From the NCBI GenBank assembly GCA_946965045.2, contig OX337235.1:3295928-3359927 (forward strand): a DNA stretch of 64,000 nucleotides, read 5' to 3'. The translations under genes were made by a program, and so were the position numbers. The stretch is from Epithemia pelagica (taxonomy: Eukaryota; Bacillariophyta; Bacillariophyceae; Surirellales; Surirellaceae). Below the pieces are notes generated by a model. The model was given only the letters and a program-made list of their open reading frames with translations, was not told where the DNA came from and did not search any database. Below are positions 31,118 to 43,253 of this stretch, piece after piece (within the stretch, counting starts at the first letter, position 1; the number at the start of each line of letters is the position of its first letter).

Positions 31118-33058
31118 TTACTCATCGCTCGGAAGCTCATTTTCCTCACTGTCGTTCATCATTCTCTTGTGGTCGTTGGATGCTTCGACGTCAGCGGCAA
31201 ATCGCAAGGAATTCATGGCACGACGTTTCTTGGTCACCCACTCGCCAATGTCTTCATCGTCCCCATCCAACAAGAGCAATTCCCATCCTTCCAAGAATCG
31301 AGGGAACAAGTACATGCGGCCGGGAATACACAGCAAGGTCATGAAGGGAAAGACAATGGAAATGGCCGACATGTTTTGCACAAAAAAGACGAGTCCGAAA
31401 AAGAGGATTTGCAGAATTGTGTACAAGTGCACCTTTGGCTTCTCCATGTACCGGTTAAAGACAGTATCGGGGTACTTGCTAGGTTGTTGCAACCACAACA
31501 AGATTCGGTTCCAGAATTGAATGGCCGGCAAGGCAGAAAGATCCATGAACAAAAACACACCATACAAGACAGGCATAGGCAAGAGCTGCAACACCTTGAG
31601 GACCAAGAGGGACAATCCCACCATGAGATGAGAAAAGAACATGGTCAAGCGAGTTTCTTGAACGGAAATAATCTTGCCATCCTTGTCCTTTTCGGCCAAA
31701 CTGTTGAGATGGATAATGCAAGGCACCGTTGTGGCGACCAACCAGGGAAGTCCCAAACAGCCATTGATAAAGTTGAAGAGACCACTGAGGCACAAATCGT
31801 AGTTGTAGGCTTCTCCGTGTTGCAAGTTGTGACTCTTGTGGTTGATCAAATGCCAGGTGATACCATTGTCAAGGAAGCAAAGCAAAAAGGCTCCGAGAGC
31901 GGGAGCAGCCGTGACAATCGGCACCCATCCCTTGCCGTTCAAATCCGAAAAGTCGACAAACCAAGAACGAGCACCAGCAGCTTCGGCTTGATCCGGACAG
32001 TCGTCGGGGAAGAAGGTGAGACAAGTGCTGTCGCAGCATTGGTAGGTCGGTTCAAATCGGTCCGGCACATTGAGTTGTTCCGTTTCAATGCTGGGGAACA
32101 AGAACTCTTTGATCATGGTGGCAATCAAGACAGAAAGAGTCACAGCAAAATCATGGATGGAAGTACGGACACCTTTGTTGCAAAAGAAGGATGATGTCTT
32201 GAAGCTTCGAAAGAAGAAGATGAGAGCAGTCGTACCGAAACCAAGAAGGGTACTCAACAGGGCTACTTCCAGGTAGCTGTAGTCTTCATCGTCCACGTAA
32301 TCTTCATGCGACTTGTGGTTCGGGTCAAAGTATCGCAAGATACCGACTTGAGAAAAGGGATCACCCACGGCATCCAACACAAAGATACTGACAATCAAAA
32401 AGGCAAAGATTTCGTCCGTGAACCGAGTGGCCAAACGGACAACGCGTGTCAAGTCAAAGAAACTGGCCATGACACAGTAGAACAAAAGCCAGCACGACGT
32501 CCAGGCATTGAAGGTCAAGAAGGGAACGCCAATGTTTTCAGAGATACGAATGACAGCCTTGGTAAAGGCAAGCACAGGTCCAGTGGAACCAATGATACAC
32601 TAAATCAATGAAAAGCATTGCGAGGATTGTATGAGAAAAGAGCTGTCGATGGTACCAAGAGAGGGTTGAACTACCGAACTTACCATGGGCATACCTCCAA
32701 TCATACTGTATGCGACACCAACCCAAGTCGTGGCCAAAATGGTCTCAACGGCACCAATGCGGTTGTCCGACTCTTTTCCGTAGACGGCTCCAAAGGTGAG
32801 CGTGGGTGCGATAACGGAAATGAAGATGAGCAAGGTAACAGCAATGGTTTTCTGGTTGAAATTGGTCGCCTCCTTGACCCAGTGAGTTCCGACGGTTCGC
32901 TTAAAGTCCTTGATGATACCAATGCCCCATCCTTGCGGCGGGTCCATATGAATCTGTCCAGCTCCTTCGACCAAGTCGGCGTTGGAGACCGAGCCCCCTG
33001 TCGATGTGATGACAGTGGGTTCGTTGATCTTGTCTTCGTTGTATTCCTTGTCCGTCAT
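31118..33058 (-). CDS. SLC4-family bicarbonate transporter
   Basis: Two exons (33058-32684 and 32599-31118) separated by an 84-bp GT-AG intron encode 618 aa; the junction reads GGMPM|CIIGSTGPVLAF. About a dozen hydrophobic segments cover most of the length. Family landmarks include STGPVLAFTKAV, RFTDEIFAFLIVSIF and the long loop with a CC...C cluster (YQCCDSTCLTFFPDDC) before the second half, all as in HCO3- transporters of the SLC4/band-3 group. Unlike animal members it has no large N-terminal cytoplasmic domain (about 60 residues only). In diatoms such proteins import bicarbonate for the carbon-concentrating mechanism; plasma-membrane location and sodium dependence here are inference from that family. 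Confidence 0.92.
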
Positions 33059-33318
33059 GGTGAGATAAAAAGTGTAACGAACGAAACTTGAGTCGCAAAA
33101 TGAGATCGGATGTTGTCTAGCAATTGCTTTGCCTCCAAAATTGTGAGGTGATGTTATGATTGACGAACTATCAATCGACCTGGAGGCTTAGATACTGACA
33201 CCCATCGCCGCTGACGATGGAAAGAAGCTTGGCTTGGGGGACCCAGGTCGGGGAGGTGGAGATGGATGGTTTCTCACAAAATTGTTACTTAACGAGTGCA
33301 CCACGTTCACTCAAAACG
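33059..33318. promoter_or_regulatory. Upstream region of the SLC4 gene
   Basis: The 260 bp between the SLC4 start codon and the beginning of the duplicated segment at 33319. It presumably contains the SLC4 promoter. No specific element was recognised. Confidence 0.35.
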
Positions 33319-35001
33319 TCCGCAGACATGTCTACCGACGGCCAACTCTCAGCTCTCTCTTGACATGTCCCGTGTACGTTGCTTCTTGATTCATTCTCGC
33401 GAACAGTATCCTATTCCATTATCGGACTACTGTAACTCCAATGCTTATCTCCTTCATGTATATCTTGGATCACGACGCAGAGGAGTTGTACAAAGAACAT
33501 TTCGTTGCTTTCTTCCTGGTTTCCACCTTTTCCGTTTCGTGCGTTGCACAGTTTCTTGTCAAATCAGAGACTCAAAAGAAATAGGAGGACTTAGACATGA
33601 AAGAACGGATTTACTCCTAGTATTTAGTTGCTTGTCGCAGAAACGGTGATGAAAGGTGCAAACTTGTCAAGCGACGTCTGCTACGTTTTACGTTTGCCAA
33701 AAGAGCCATCCCTTTATTCTCACATAGTTGTGCCAAGTACCCTCTACTGTCTCTCTGAAGGCGTTCAGAGTAACCAGAAATCAGAAACGACTCTCTTCAC
33801 GTTTTAGGGTCCGGTGTCCGTTCCTCCTTCATCATTCCATTAATCGACTATCATCTAGATTGGAGAATGAGGTGGAAAGGTAGGTGGGATAGTTTCTTTC
33901 CTCAAAATACACCTTAGAGGCCAAACCATTCATATGTTAATTAGCAAAGAATACTTTGTAGCAACAAGAACGCTTGAGCAATCCACATTTGGCAGAGCGC
34001 TTCTTTGCTGCTGACGTACTTTTCTTCTAGATTCACAGAAAAATCTTGAGAAGGCTTCATTCTTCGAGAAATGCAATGAATAACGAATCCCATCCTTGCT
34101 CTTTTGGAAAATATTCATAAGCTTACTACGGTAGGTAGTTATGCTATTGTCGTGGTAATCAGCAGTCTTCTCAACCAAAGGATACCGAAAAACCCATGTG
34201 ACTTGGAAAACAGAAAACAAGAGGACGCCGAAAGAGAGGATGGAATGGGTGTCTATTTCCGATCAAACCAAGAAAGGAATCGTATCACAGTCGCCAGGTA
34301 AGAGATGGATCCTCCATGAAACGCCTTGTGTACCATCGACTGTCATATGAAGTCCAAGGCTTGCCTCAGATTGGCCTTGGCGCTCTTTTCAGTGCTAGAG
34401 TTTCCCGATTGCTGCCTACCACGGAGCCTGCAGTCAGTCGACAGTGTTTATTCCAATGGATGGATATGAGAAGTGCTTGCTAGTTGCAAACAAGTGGTGA
34501 AGAACCATGGCATCCAAAGCATCGATTTTGTGTTTGCCACATGCCGTGGACAAAGACCAATTGACGCCAGTACGACAACTGCTCATTGGCAATTGGCATT
34601 GGAATTCACTCACCATTTTGGACACGCGGTCCGTCAAAGACATTCTGGTTCTCCAATTGATACAACCCACCCGTTGTACCCATTCCAGGACGACTAATGC
34701 CAATCACCAATACCAATACGACGAGTAGTCCACAAGTAGAAATAGTAGGATGGTGACGGAACACGTCATGTTTACTCACAGCAATTGTAGAAGATCTCTC
34801 CCATTCATCCAACGCAACTAGAGTAGGGCAATAAGATGAATAAGTGGAATTAGGTGCTCCTCGTTTGCTGATCTGACCACCACTAGATTATCGAAAGCAA
34901 TTCATGGTCTACTGGCGTTTCTTGGTTATGCACTCGCTACTGTCTTTTGGTTGACAAGTGAGTTGGCTTATTATGTAAAGTCATGCTATCATTAAAGACA
35001 A
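33319..35001 (+). repeat. Segment duplicated at 62320-64000
   Basis: The sequence from 33319 to 35001 recurs at 62320-64000 (offset about 29.0 kb) with scattered substitutions and one 3-bp indel. It contains no frame that I can recognise; the longest ATG-started one is 34507-34728 (73 codons). The second copy runs off the end of the window, so the duplication is longer than seen. Confidence 0.93.
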
Positions 35002-35148
35002 CACGTCGAGTAGAACATTGCGTAAGAAAGACATGGTGTGATGAATATTCAGTCATCCCTGAAAGACAGATCAGATCTGTTTTAGGAATATGTTGCTTTT
35101 TTACGAGCAAAGAATGTGAGCACTTCCTCGTGTTAATGGTTCATTGAA

Positions 35149-36792
35149 TTATTGTCCCAGAAGCCGGGCCTTGATTCTGGGAACATACGGGTCCATGAGG
35201 GGCCAAAGCGTAGATCCTTTCCAATCTGAAACATAATTCTCCAAATCCGCCGAATTTCGATAATGGACCAAAAGACCTTGAGTGGTCGTATTGACCATGA
35301 AAACGCGAGGTTTTGTCCAATTCACGGTGAGGCGGGGATAGTGCACCACGTAGTGCAGAATCCGATCTGCTTTCATAATCAGTTTGTTGTCTGAATGGTG
35401 CTTTCCCGTAAAGCATCGTCGGGCCTCCATGAGAAGGATCGTTGGGTCGTACGTTGTGTTGGTTCCATTGCACATGGTGAAAACATGAGGACGAAAGTGC
35501 ACAGCGTCCAATTCTTCCTCTTGAGGCGATTCCTCGAATACCTTATCTAGAAAGGCAACCAAATTCTTTTTAGTTGGTGAATGCACTGGAGCGGGCTCGC
35601 TGGAAGCAGTATTCGACAATGACACCATGGAAGAAGGGGGCGGAGGTACCGAACCCCCCTCGTCTCCGAGATAGATAAACTCGTCCACATCCCAGTCTCC
35701 AAAGTAGCGCGTATACGGACCGTAACGATGCAGAGCACTCAATTCGGCAGCAAATTGTCCTCGTGCCACGGGCCATCCCTCCGGGTTGAGGCAATAGGGA
35801 TGAGGAAACCACACATATGTCACAATACCCCGACGAATATAGGGCAAGAGGAGCCTTCGTAACCGGCCAACAACATGTTCCTCTTCATTGTCGTAGACAA
35901 TAAAGTGTTGGACACCAATCTCCAAGTGATATTCCATCCATTCCAACAAGTAGCGACCATGATCTTGAAAGACTCCATGTGTGTTATTTCTACCACTGAT
36001 GTAGTTGCGTACAAAATTAGGGGTCAGAAGTCGGATAACCACCAACATGGTCATGTCATACTTTTTGTTTTGTGCATGCCCAAGAGCCAGATGGGTGGGA
36101 GTATCAGGCTGGTACCAAAGATTGGAGCAAACTGGAATATCCTTGATACTATCCCTTCCTTCCACTAATGCTGTACTTGCGACCTCGGGCTTTCTGGGAG
36201 GATCATTTTCTTCGACTTGAAGTTCATCATGAATGGCATAGAGTGAAACTGTCAAATCTGTTGATTGTGATCCCACAGTGGTCACATTCTTGCGCAATTC
36301 CATTGGGATGGTGCATCGAAAGGAAAAGGAGGGAGTCCAGTCATCGCCGTTGGGATGTGCGTAGTCACTCCAAACTTTGTGATTACCTGGTTGAAACTCG
36401 CATAAGAATCGGACTCGATTCTTGGGTGAATAAAAGAACTTTTGATTGTATGATGCATAGCCTGGTTCGCAGCCACTGCTGGCCAGGGCGACAAAGACCA
36501 CATGCGTTTGCGTGGCATCTTGAAAGACATCTGACAAGTAGGGCAGTCCGGAATCATTTTGAGGTAGCGGAAAAGATTGAAAGTTACATTGTCGTAGACG
36601 CTGTTGAAGAGGAGGACTATTCTCACTGCTTTTACTGATTGCATGGCGGTTGGCGACCTCAGCTTCAAGCTCTGCTGCACATTGGTAAAAAAGGCCCAGA
36701 AATCCCGTGAGCATAACTTGGGCTATCACAAGTATCGTGACGACAGACGAGAGTAAGATTTTCCTCTGATTTCCTGCTGTCCAGCTCCTCAT
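35149..36792 (-). CDS. Type II membrane glycosyltransferase, GT92-like (DUF23)
   Basis: The first ATG of the frame is at 36792 and gives 547 aa. Residues 12-34 form one hydrophobic helix after a short basic tail, the layout of a Golgi type II enzyme. The C-terminal 280 residues fit the GT92 family: EWMEYHLEIGVQHFIVYDN near the start, a D-W-D-V-D-E-F motif with the DxD at D368/D370, and HYPRLTV/HYR near the end. A Ser/Pro-rich insertion lies after the DxD region. Family members transfer galactose in animals (C. elegans GALT-1) and plants (beta-1,4-galactan synthase); donor and acceptor here are unknown. The frame is open upstream but lacks ATG there. A 160-bp direct repeat lies directly upstream. 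Confidence 0.85.
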   Translation of the reverse strand: MRSWTAGNQRKILLSSVVTILVIAQVMLTGFLGLFYQCAAELEAEVANRHAISKSSENSPPLQQRLRQCNFQSFPLPQNDSGLPYLSDVFQDATQTHVVFVALASSGCEPGYASYNQKFFYSPKNRVRFLCEFQPGNHKVWSDYAHPNGDDWTPSFSFRCTIPMELRKNVTTVGSQSTDLTVSLYAIHDELQVEENDPPRKPEVASTALVEGRDSIKDIPVCSNLWYQPDTPTHLALGHAQNKKYDMTMLVVIRLLTPNFVRNYISGRNNTHGVFQDHGRYLLEWMEYHLEIGVQHFIVYDNEEEHVVGRLRRLLLPYIRRGIVTYVWFPHPYCLNPEGWPVARGQFAAELSALHRYGPYTRYFGDWDVDEFIYLGDEGGSVPPPPSSMVSLSNTASSEPAPVHSPTKKNLVAFLDKVFEESPQEEELDAVHFRPHVFTMCNGTNTTYDPTILLMEARRCFTGKHHSDNKLIMKADRILHYVVHYPRLTVNWTKPRVFMVNTTTQGLLVHYRNSADLENYVSDWKGSTLWPLMDPYVPRIKARLLGQ

Positions 36793-36838
36793 TGTTTCAA
36801 TCGTCTTTATGACAATGTACAAATACCTCGACCGTCTA

Positions 36839-37153
36839 GCAGAGTGCACTAGATGTTGAGAGGCAGAATTGTGATGTATCAGGAGAGAGGTGAGGGTAAT
36901 TGGCTCATGATGAAACGATATTCCTACCCAGGTTCGGTTGCTCGGATGGATCTTGGTTCGACACGAATAAGCCCTATATGGAAGCACATGCTTCCGCGTA
37001 GCAGAGTGCACTACCTATAGATGTTGAGAGGCAGAATTGGTGAGATGAATCAGGAGAGAGGTGAGGGGAACTGGCTCATGATGAAACGATATTCGTACCC
37101 AGGTTCGGTTGGTGCTCGGTTCGACATGAATGGAAGCACATGCTTCCGCATAG
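36839..37153 (+). repeat. Imperfect direct repeat of about 160 bp upstream of the GT92-like gene
   Basis: Copies at 36839-37000 and 37001-37153 share GCAGAGTGCACTA, GATGTTGAGAGGCAGAATT, a long AGGAGAGAGGTGAGG block, and GGAAGCACATGCTTCCGC at the end. They differ by small indels and substitutions. The final motif contains the palindrome GAAGCACATGCTTC. Confidence 0.8.
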
Positions 37154-37192
37154 TATTAATACTTCCCGGTGTCGAGTCCTTTCAAGGAGGGA

Positions 37193-37300
37193 CCGCCCGG
37201 CGCGGAGGGTAGAATGACGAGGAGGGCAATGGTCGAGGAGGGCGCACGCCCGACAAGACAATTGCCCGTCGAGTCATTCTCCCGACAAGCCGGGCGCGCC
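37193..37300. repeat. GC-rich fold-back element
   Basis: The left arm 37193-37230 and right arm 37261-37300 are imperfect reverse complements (shared blocks GGGCAAT/ATTGCCC, AGAATGAC/GTCATTCT and GCCCGGCG/GCCGGGCG). The 30-bp middle also contains GGCGCACGCC, so one long hairpin with a secondary stem is possible. Base composition is much more GC-rich than the surroundings. Confidence 0.7.
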
Positions 37301-37387
37301 CGACGCGAGAGGACGGCCAGACAAAGGGAAGTAGTAAACTTACTCCCTATCAAGCTGTGTTGGTAGTGAGAAATTCCTAGAAGCCAT

Positions 37388-37425
37388 GTCACAAAGTGTC
37401 ACACAAGTGTCTCACAAGTGTCACA
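37388..37425 (+). repeat. Short tandem TCACA-AAGTG repeats
   Basis: Three to four copies of an 11-bp unit of the type TCACACAAGTG follow each other. No function is suggested. Confidence 0.6.
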
Positions 37426-37596
37426 CACGAAAGGGAAACCGTGCGACTCGCACGAAACTACTTCCCGGTCGTACAAAAAATTCCTACTGTAGTATAAAAA
37501 TGTGAGACGAACTACCTACACAGTCTGGTATGGAGTTAGGGCTCGTGCTTCCGCATAGAGCTATCGACTAAGCTCCTCCCACCAATGCGAGAAAAT

Positions 37597-38890
37597 ACAT
37601 TAGTTCGGTTTTGTTGGCCAAGTCGCGGTAAAATCGCACCTTCTGATGGCCATTTGACCGACAATTTTGCGATGACTAGAAATAGTTGACCTGGGTAGCC
37701 CCGTGATAATTGGCAATGATCCGTGTCTTGAAAGTTATGTTGGCCGAATGGCCATCAGAATTTATGGTAGGTTGGATACGTACAGACCAGATACCGCAAT
37801 GGAATCATGGTAGTCAGGAGTAGCTACGACAGATCATACAAAGATTCTCTAGGAGTACCTACTTGAGTGTAGCAATTAGCAATAGAAGTGGATACGACCA
37901 TGAATAATAGGGATCTCTCTTCGGATTAATACTATAGTGTGTACAACAAAAAAAGGACAAAGGATGAGGAGCAGAGCTTCCATCATGTATGGAGTTGGAG
38001 TCGAGGATGCCAGCGAAAAAGGGACATCCGGCGAGCCCAATGATACCTTTTCAGCACCACCCATGCACAAGTGCAAGAACAACCATCCATGGAGTTGGTG
38101 CAGGTGAGTGTCCAATAATACAATGGTGGAGTCCAATTTAAAACTGATCTACGGGTAGCCCGACTATATGCTTCCAAGTTGGTGTAAACTAGCCATGTTG
38201 ATTGATCAATATTTCTCCACTACCAAGCAACGGAAATAGCAATACATGAACAAGACTTATACTTTAGCTATACATGACACTGGGAGTAGGCAGAGAAGGT
38301 TTACTCCTCTCATGCTTTCAGCTACCACGAACACTCTTGTTTCCCGTCTGGTTCAAGGATCTCCCGGAACTCAAATAATTTCGATTGCCGCCACTGAATG
38401 GCAAAGTGGGTGGCAAAATTGATGGATATGCTTCTACCTAGTGTTTTGGAGACTAAAATAGTTGTTCATGCAAAAAACACATAAGGGCCATCCCGCGATT
38501 CCACCACTGGGACATGGGTCACCAGAAGGTGAACAGTAGCTACTGTAGACATTTTGGTTCGAAAATACAGAACCCAGAGTGGTGTAAGGGCCGTGATCCA
38601 CAGAAGACCTTCCAATGCATCCACAACCTTTGCCATGTTGATTTTATAGCCAACATCGGTAAAGATACGCAAACCAAGCCCAAAAGCCACAGGAGCTTTG
38701 CTTCACTCAAAAACTTGAAATCTCCATTGTGACGACGGGTAGTTTCCACCCAACTAAGCCATAGTCTCCCTATTTCAGAAATCCTCATGAGTAAGATTCC
38801 AAATTCGATGACCTACATACGTGTCCGGTACATTTCCCTACATACGTATATCTACGTAGACTAGTACTGGATGGTCAGAGCGGCCATCAA
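37597..38890 (+). repeat. Unit 1 of a 1.3-kb tandem duplication
   Basis: The sequence repeats at 38897-40190 with a period of 1300 bp and almost no differences (one seen: C/A at 38229/39529). Six bases, CAAGAC, separate the units. Minus-strand frames of 64-86 codons (for example 38466-38690) occur in both units, but those I checked begin at GTG and I do not recognise them. The stretch could be remnant coding sequence; this is unproven. Confidence 0.95.
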
Positions 38891-38896
38891 CAAGAC

Positions 38897-40190
38897 ACAT
38901 TAGTTCGGTTTTGTTGGCCAAGTCGCGGTAAAATCGCACCTTCTGATGGCCATTTGACCGACAATTTTGCGATGACTAGAAATAGTTGACCTGGGTAGCC
39001 CCGTGATAATTGGCAATGATCCGTGTCTTGAAAGTTATGTTGGCCGAATGGCCATCAGAATTTATGGTAGGTTGGATACGTACAGACCAGATACCGCAAT
39101 GGAATCATGGTAGTCAGGAGTAGCTACGACAGATCATACAAAGATTCTCTAGGAGTACCTACTTGAGTGTAGCAATTAGCAATAGAAGTGGATACGACCA
39201 TGAATAATAGGGATCTCTCTTCGGATTAATACTATAGTGTGTACAACAAAAAAAGGACAAAGGATGAGGAGCAGAGCTTCCATCATGTATGGAGTTGGAG
39301 TCGAGGATGCCAGCGAAAAAGGGACATCCGGCGAGCCCAATGATACCTTTTCAGCACCACCCATGCACAAGTGCAAGAACAACCATCCATGGAGTTGGTG
39401 CAGGTGAGTGTCCAATAATACAATGGTGGAGTCCAATTTAAAACTGATCTACGGGTAGCCCGACTATATGCTTCCAAGTTGGTGTAAACTAGCCATGTTG
39501 ATTGATCAATATTTCTCCACTACCAAGCAAAGGAAATAGCAATACATGAACAAGACTTATACTTTAGCTATACATGACACTGGGAGTAGGCAGAGAAGGT
39601 TTACTCCTCTCATGCTTTCAGCTACCACGAACACTCTTGTTTCCCGTCTGGTTCAAGGATCTCCCGGAACTCAAATAATTTCGATTGCCGCCACTGAATG
39701 GCAAAGTGGGTGGCAAAATTGATGGATATGCTTCTACCTAGTGTTTTGGAGACTAAAATAGTTGTTCATGCAAAAAACACATAAGGGCCATCCCGCGATT
39801 CCACCACTGGGACATGGGTCACCAGAAGGTGAACAGTAGCTACTGTAGACATTTTGGTTCGAAAATACAGAACCCAGAGTGGTGTAAGGGCCGTGATCCA
39901 CAGAAGACCTTCCAATGCATCCACAACCTTTGCCATGTTGATTTTATAGCCAACATCGGTAAAGATACGCAAACCAAGCCCAAAAGCCACAGGAGCTTTG
40001 CTTCACTCAAAAACTTGAAATCTCCATTGTGACGACGGGTAGTTTCCACCCAACTAAGCCATAGTCTCCCTATTTCAGAAATCCTCATGAGTAAGATTCC
40101 AAATTCGATGACCTACATACGTGTCCGGTACATTTCCCTACATACGTATATCTACGTAGACTAGTACTGGATGGTCAGAGCGGCCATCAA
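38897..40190 (+). repeat. Unit 2 of the 1.3-kb tandem duplication
   Basis: Near-identical to 37597-38890. It ends in GGCCATCAA, after which the sequence continues as TTCTTCTACAAGACACAT; the CAAGACACAT of that flank also appears at the junction between the units, so the duplication joint probably used or copied this stretch. Confidence 0.95.
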
Positions 40191-40730
40191 TTCTTCTACA
40201 AGACACATCACTATCTTCCACCGACCGGGATTCTATGTGGGTGCACCTGGCGCGGACAAAGTGCACATGCTCTACCGACGAGATCACAAAACCCAAAACT
40301 CTTCTATCCGTACTTTTGATTTTCAATCGCTTCTTCTATTCGTACCAAAAGAAAGATTATCCGAGAGTCGCCAGGTAAGCAACGCATCCTCCCGGAAAGG
40401 CTATTTTCTCAGGATAGATGAGTCAGAATTTGAAATCAATAGGCCGACTATACCTCTCAGTCCAAGGCACTCTCTATGGCTAGCACAAGGACTTGCTCCA
40501 CCGGACTGCCTGCTTTTATCTCGATTGTTCTCGTCATTTCATTCCATTTGTCAAGAGCGAGAAATCCCCTATTGCGCGCATCTTCTGGAGAGCGAAGAGG
40601 TTAGACTGTTGACGGTGCTATTTGCGCCGAGCGTCACGGATGATCATTCCTTTCAAAGATACAGTGAGCTCAAGAATCATTTTCTTGGGCCTGTCGTGTT
40701 TTTGTTGTTTTTGTGGAAGTAGAGAATGTA
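40191..40730. other. Spacer before the sulfotransferase 3' end
   Basis: An ATG-started frame of 183 codons (40171-40722, plus) begins inside the tandem repeat and reaches across this stretch, but its composition is unremarkable and I recognise nothing in it. A short motif here (GTCGCCAGGTAAG, then ATCCTCC, near 40367) is shared with 34290-34315, which suggests a common distant origin of these intergenic stretches. Confidence 0.35.
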
Positions 40731-42664
40731 CTATTGTTCTTCTTGCTGGTGCTGCAGGAGGAGCTGCTGTTTCTTGTCCTTGTCTTGCTGCAAGAGGTCT
40801 TCGGCCCATTGGGGAATGGGCAATCCAAGCAGCACATAATCAATGCACATGTATTCCAAAACCTTTTGCACTGTATGGGCATTGTAATAGCGTGTCACTC
40901 GTGCCGTGGGTCTTGCACTAGTACGTGTCGGCATTGTCTTGGTTGTGTCAGGGTCGTGGTGACTGTCGTCCATCACCTTTTGTTCCTTGTCCATCCATGC
41001 AGTTGTAGATGCCGTTGTTGTTGTATCGGAAAGATTAAAGAGGCGATTCATTAATTCTACAAAGTGTCGAGTGTTGGTAGAAGAATGACGATCCACAACA
41101 ATTTGTTTCAATTGATGCAAATCGTCCGTCCCCAGCATACCTAAGAAACGCAAGCAAAAAGTGTTAGTCATAAGGAATTCCCATCGCTATGCATTGATTT
41201 GAGCTCTCGTCCATCATGATACGTACCCACAAAGTCATAGTCGGTCCACAAGTTGCGAAACAAGCCTTGACAATACAGCGCTTGGGGATAGAAATGAACA
41301 TTCCAAGACATGGGAAAGACATCCACGTAGAATTGAAACCACATTGCATGTTTTGCATTGTTGAAATCCAAATCGCCCGTAATGGCGCGATGATGTTGAT
41401 TGTATTGTTTCACATTGGGTGGTTGCAATGGTTCGCTCTTCTGTTTTGTCTTTGTTTTGGTTGTCCTTGTTTTATTCATCAAGGGCGGCGGCAAGAGGTT
41501 GGTTCGTCCACTGGCGTGATGTTCATACCATTGGACTTGATCCGTGGAAGCTCCAAACAGGAGATTGGGTTGACAATGATGTGCTTGGAAGCGTGTGGCA
41601 CCGGTACACTTGTCGACAAAGGCCGACAAGAACCGTTCCAAGGGATCGCGCAACAAGACGGCACGAGTGACACGACGACGAGTGGCTTTGGTGGTGGAGG
41701 ACGACAAGGACAAGTAACACTGTTTGGTGCGTCGAGTCGTATTCGTATTTGTCGTGGTACCGTTGGTTGGTTGAAAATAGTCTGGATCGTTGAGTTCACA
41801 TTGCAAGCGTCTCCATCGACTGCTGGATACTTTTTCAATGGCACAAAAACGAAGCAACTGGTCGGACTGATTCTGATTGTCTTTGGCCACGTCATGGTTC
41901 TCATTGGAATTGGACAAGCGAATCCACAAGTCATGAAAGCCAGCATGCAAATCGGAATAGGGAGACGCATCGCGCATCAAGGTTTGAAACCACCAAGGCC
42001 ACACTGCCCGAGTGGTGGAAGTACCCCGTTCGCGCAAGTGACGCAAACACTCTTCGTATTCGAAACGGTCTGTATCCTCGTCCTTGTTGTTGTTGTCGTT
42101 GCTGGTGGAGGCATTGGTAGTTCTACTGGGTTGGGACAATGGTTCATGATTGGCCGCTTGTGGTGGTTGTTCCAGACAGGTTTGTAAATGACGATAGGTT
42201 TCTTCAAAGGCCGTGGTGACAATCTGCCAGGCCAAGGGTGTCGTTGTGCGGTGAATTCGATGCCACTCCGCAGCTTGTCGTCGTCGTTCGGTCGAGGCAC
42301 CAGGTAAAGTGTCATCGGACTTTGTGGTACTGTTGGGTGAGGAGGATGCGGATCGTGTGGTTGCCGGTCGAATATTCATCCAGGAGCTCTTGTGGTTTGG
42401 TTTCGTTTCGTCCTGGATCATTCCAGGAGTATTGGTAATGAACTCCCTACGACGACTCGTATACGAATCGACGAGAGGATGGGGTTGTCGCACCAGCATC
42501 CAATGTTGAATCACCAAGAGTCCCAAGGAGCATCCCAGGGCCATTGCCAATCCCCATACTAGTATTGTTGGAGAAGATGGTGACGACGGCACTCGTTTCG
42601 GTCGTGGTACAGCAGGGGACTGTCTTGCGGTGTGGTGGTAGAAATTGTGGTAACTGGACGACAT
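40731..42664 (-). CDS. Type II membrane sulfotransferase
   Basis: Two exons, 42664-41227 and 41140-40731, with an 86-bp GT-AG intron (G|GT junction giving YDFVGMLGTDD), encode 615 aa. Residues 33-55 form a signal anchor (ILVWGLAMALGCSLGLLVI) after a short basic tail, consistent with the Golgi. PAPS-binding motifs are seen: a 5'-phosphosulfate loop AIEKVSSSRWRRL and a 3'-phosphate motif RAVLLRDPLERFLSAF. The C-terminal YYNAHTVQKVLEYMCIDYVLLGLPIP is of the kind found in carbohydrate sulfotransferases. The enzyme probably transfers sulfate from PAPS to a glycan; the acceptor is unknown. Low-complexity Lys/Thr insertions lie between the motifs. The frame is open upstream to 43000 without a better ATG. 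Confidence 0.85.
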
Positions 42665-43253
42665 TTGCTTGCTGGTTGGTTTGTTTGTGGCGCAGTAATC
42701 GAACGACAAGACGAAACAAAAGAGAAGAGGTGTCCCCCTCGATGAAAAGGTGCTCCAGAAGAAATAATGCGCGCCAGAGATTTTAATGGTCCCCCGGCGC
42801 TTCGTCCAAGACCAAGCGTGCCCAACAAGGTCACATAACAGAGGTGTGACGTCGCCGATCCGCGAGCGCGAGCGGGTGGAGACCAGGTAATGGCATCCCT
42901 GCGAGAGATTTATTGTTGATGGCCCATCACCCACCAACCATGTCATGCAGGAATCTCCAACAACAAAAAATGGAATTGCAACACTCTTGGTGTTACTCAA
43001 TTCCTTTGTGTTTGCAGATCGTCGCCTTTGCTTTTATATACCCGCAATAGACAACTACGAATTATTGGATAACGTTGTGGACAAGAGGACTCGTCTCGAA
43101 ATCGGATTCTGTTCCCTTTCCGTCGCATTCTTGCAAGTGAGGAATCATATACTTTTGTGATCACCACGAGAATCTCTGTATCAGAAAGCGTACAACCAAA
43201 GCATCGGTTTCATTCCTCCCCACAAAGAAGAAGAAGACGAACCCTTTTCTATC
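42665..43253. promoter_or_regulatory. Divergent promoter region, sulfotransferase and SulP
   Basis: A 589-bp region between two divergent start codons. It probably holds both promoters. No repeats or recognisable gene are seen. Confidence 0.4.

Noticed and set aside
38466-38690. Hydrophobic minus-strand frame in each 1.3-kb unit, resembling a membrane protein piece
   Set aside because: No ATG at the start, only 74 codons, overlapping frames of equal quality and no recognisable family; kept only as a remark on the repeat.
40171-40722. ATG-started plus-strand frame of 183 codons before the sulfotransferase gene
   Set aside because: It begins inside the 1.3-kb repeat, whose first copy continues differently and stops after ten codons; composition is like non-coding DNA and no motif is recognised.
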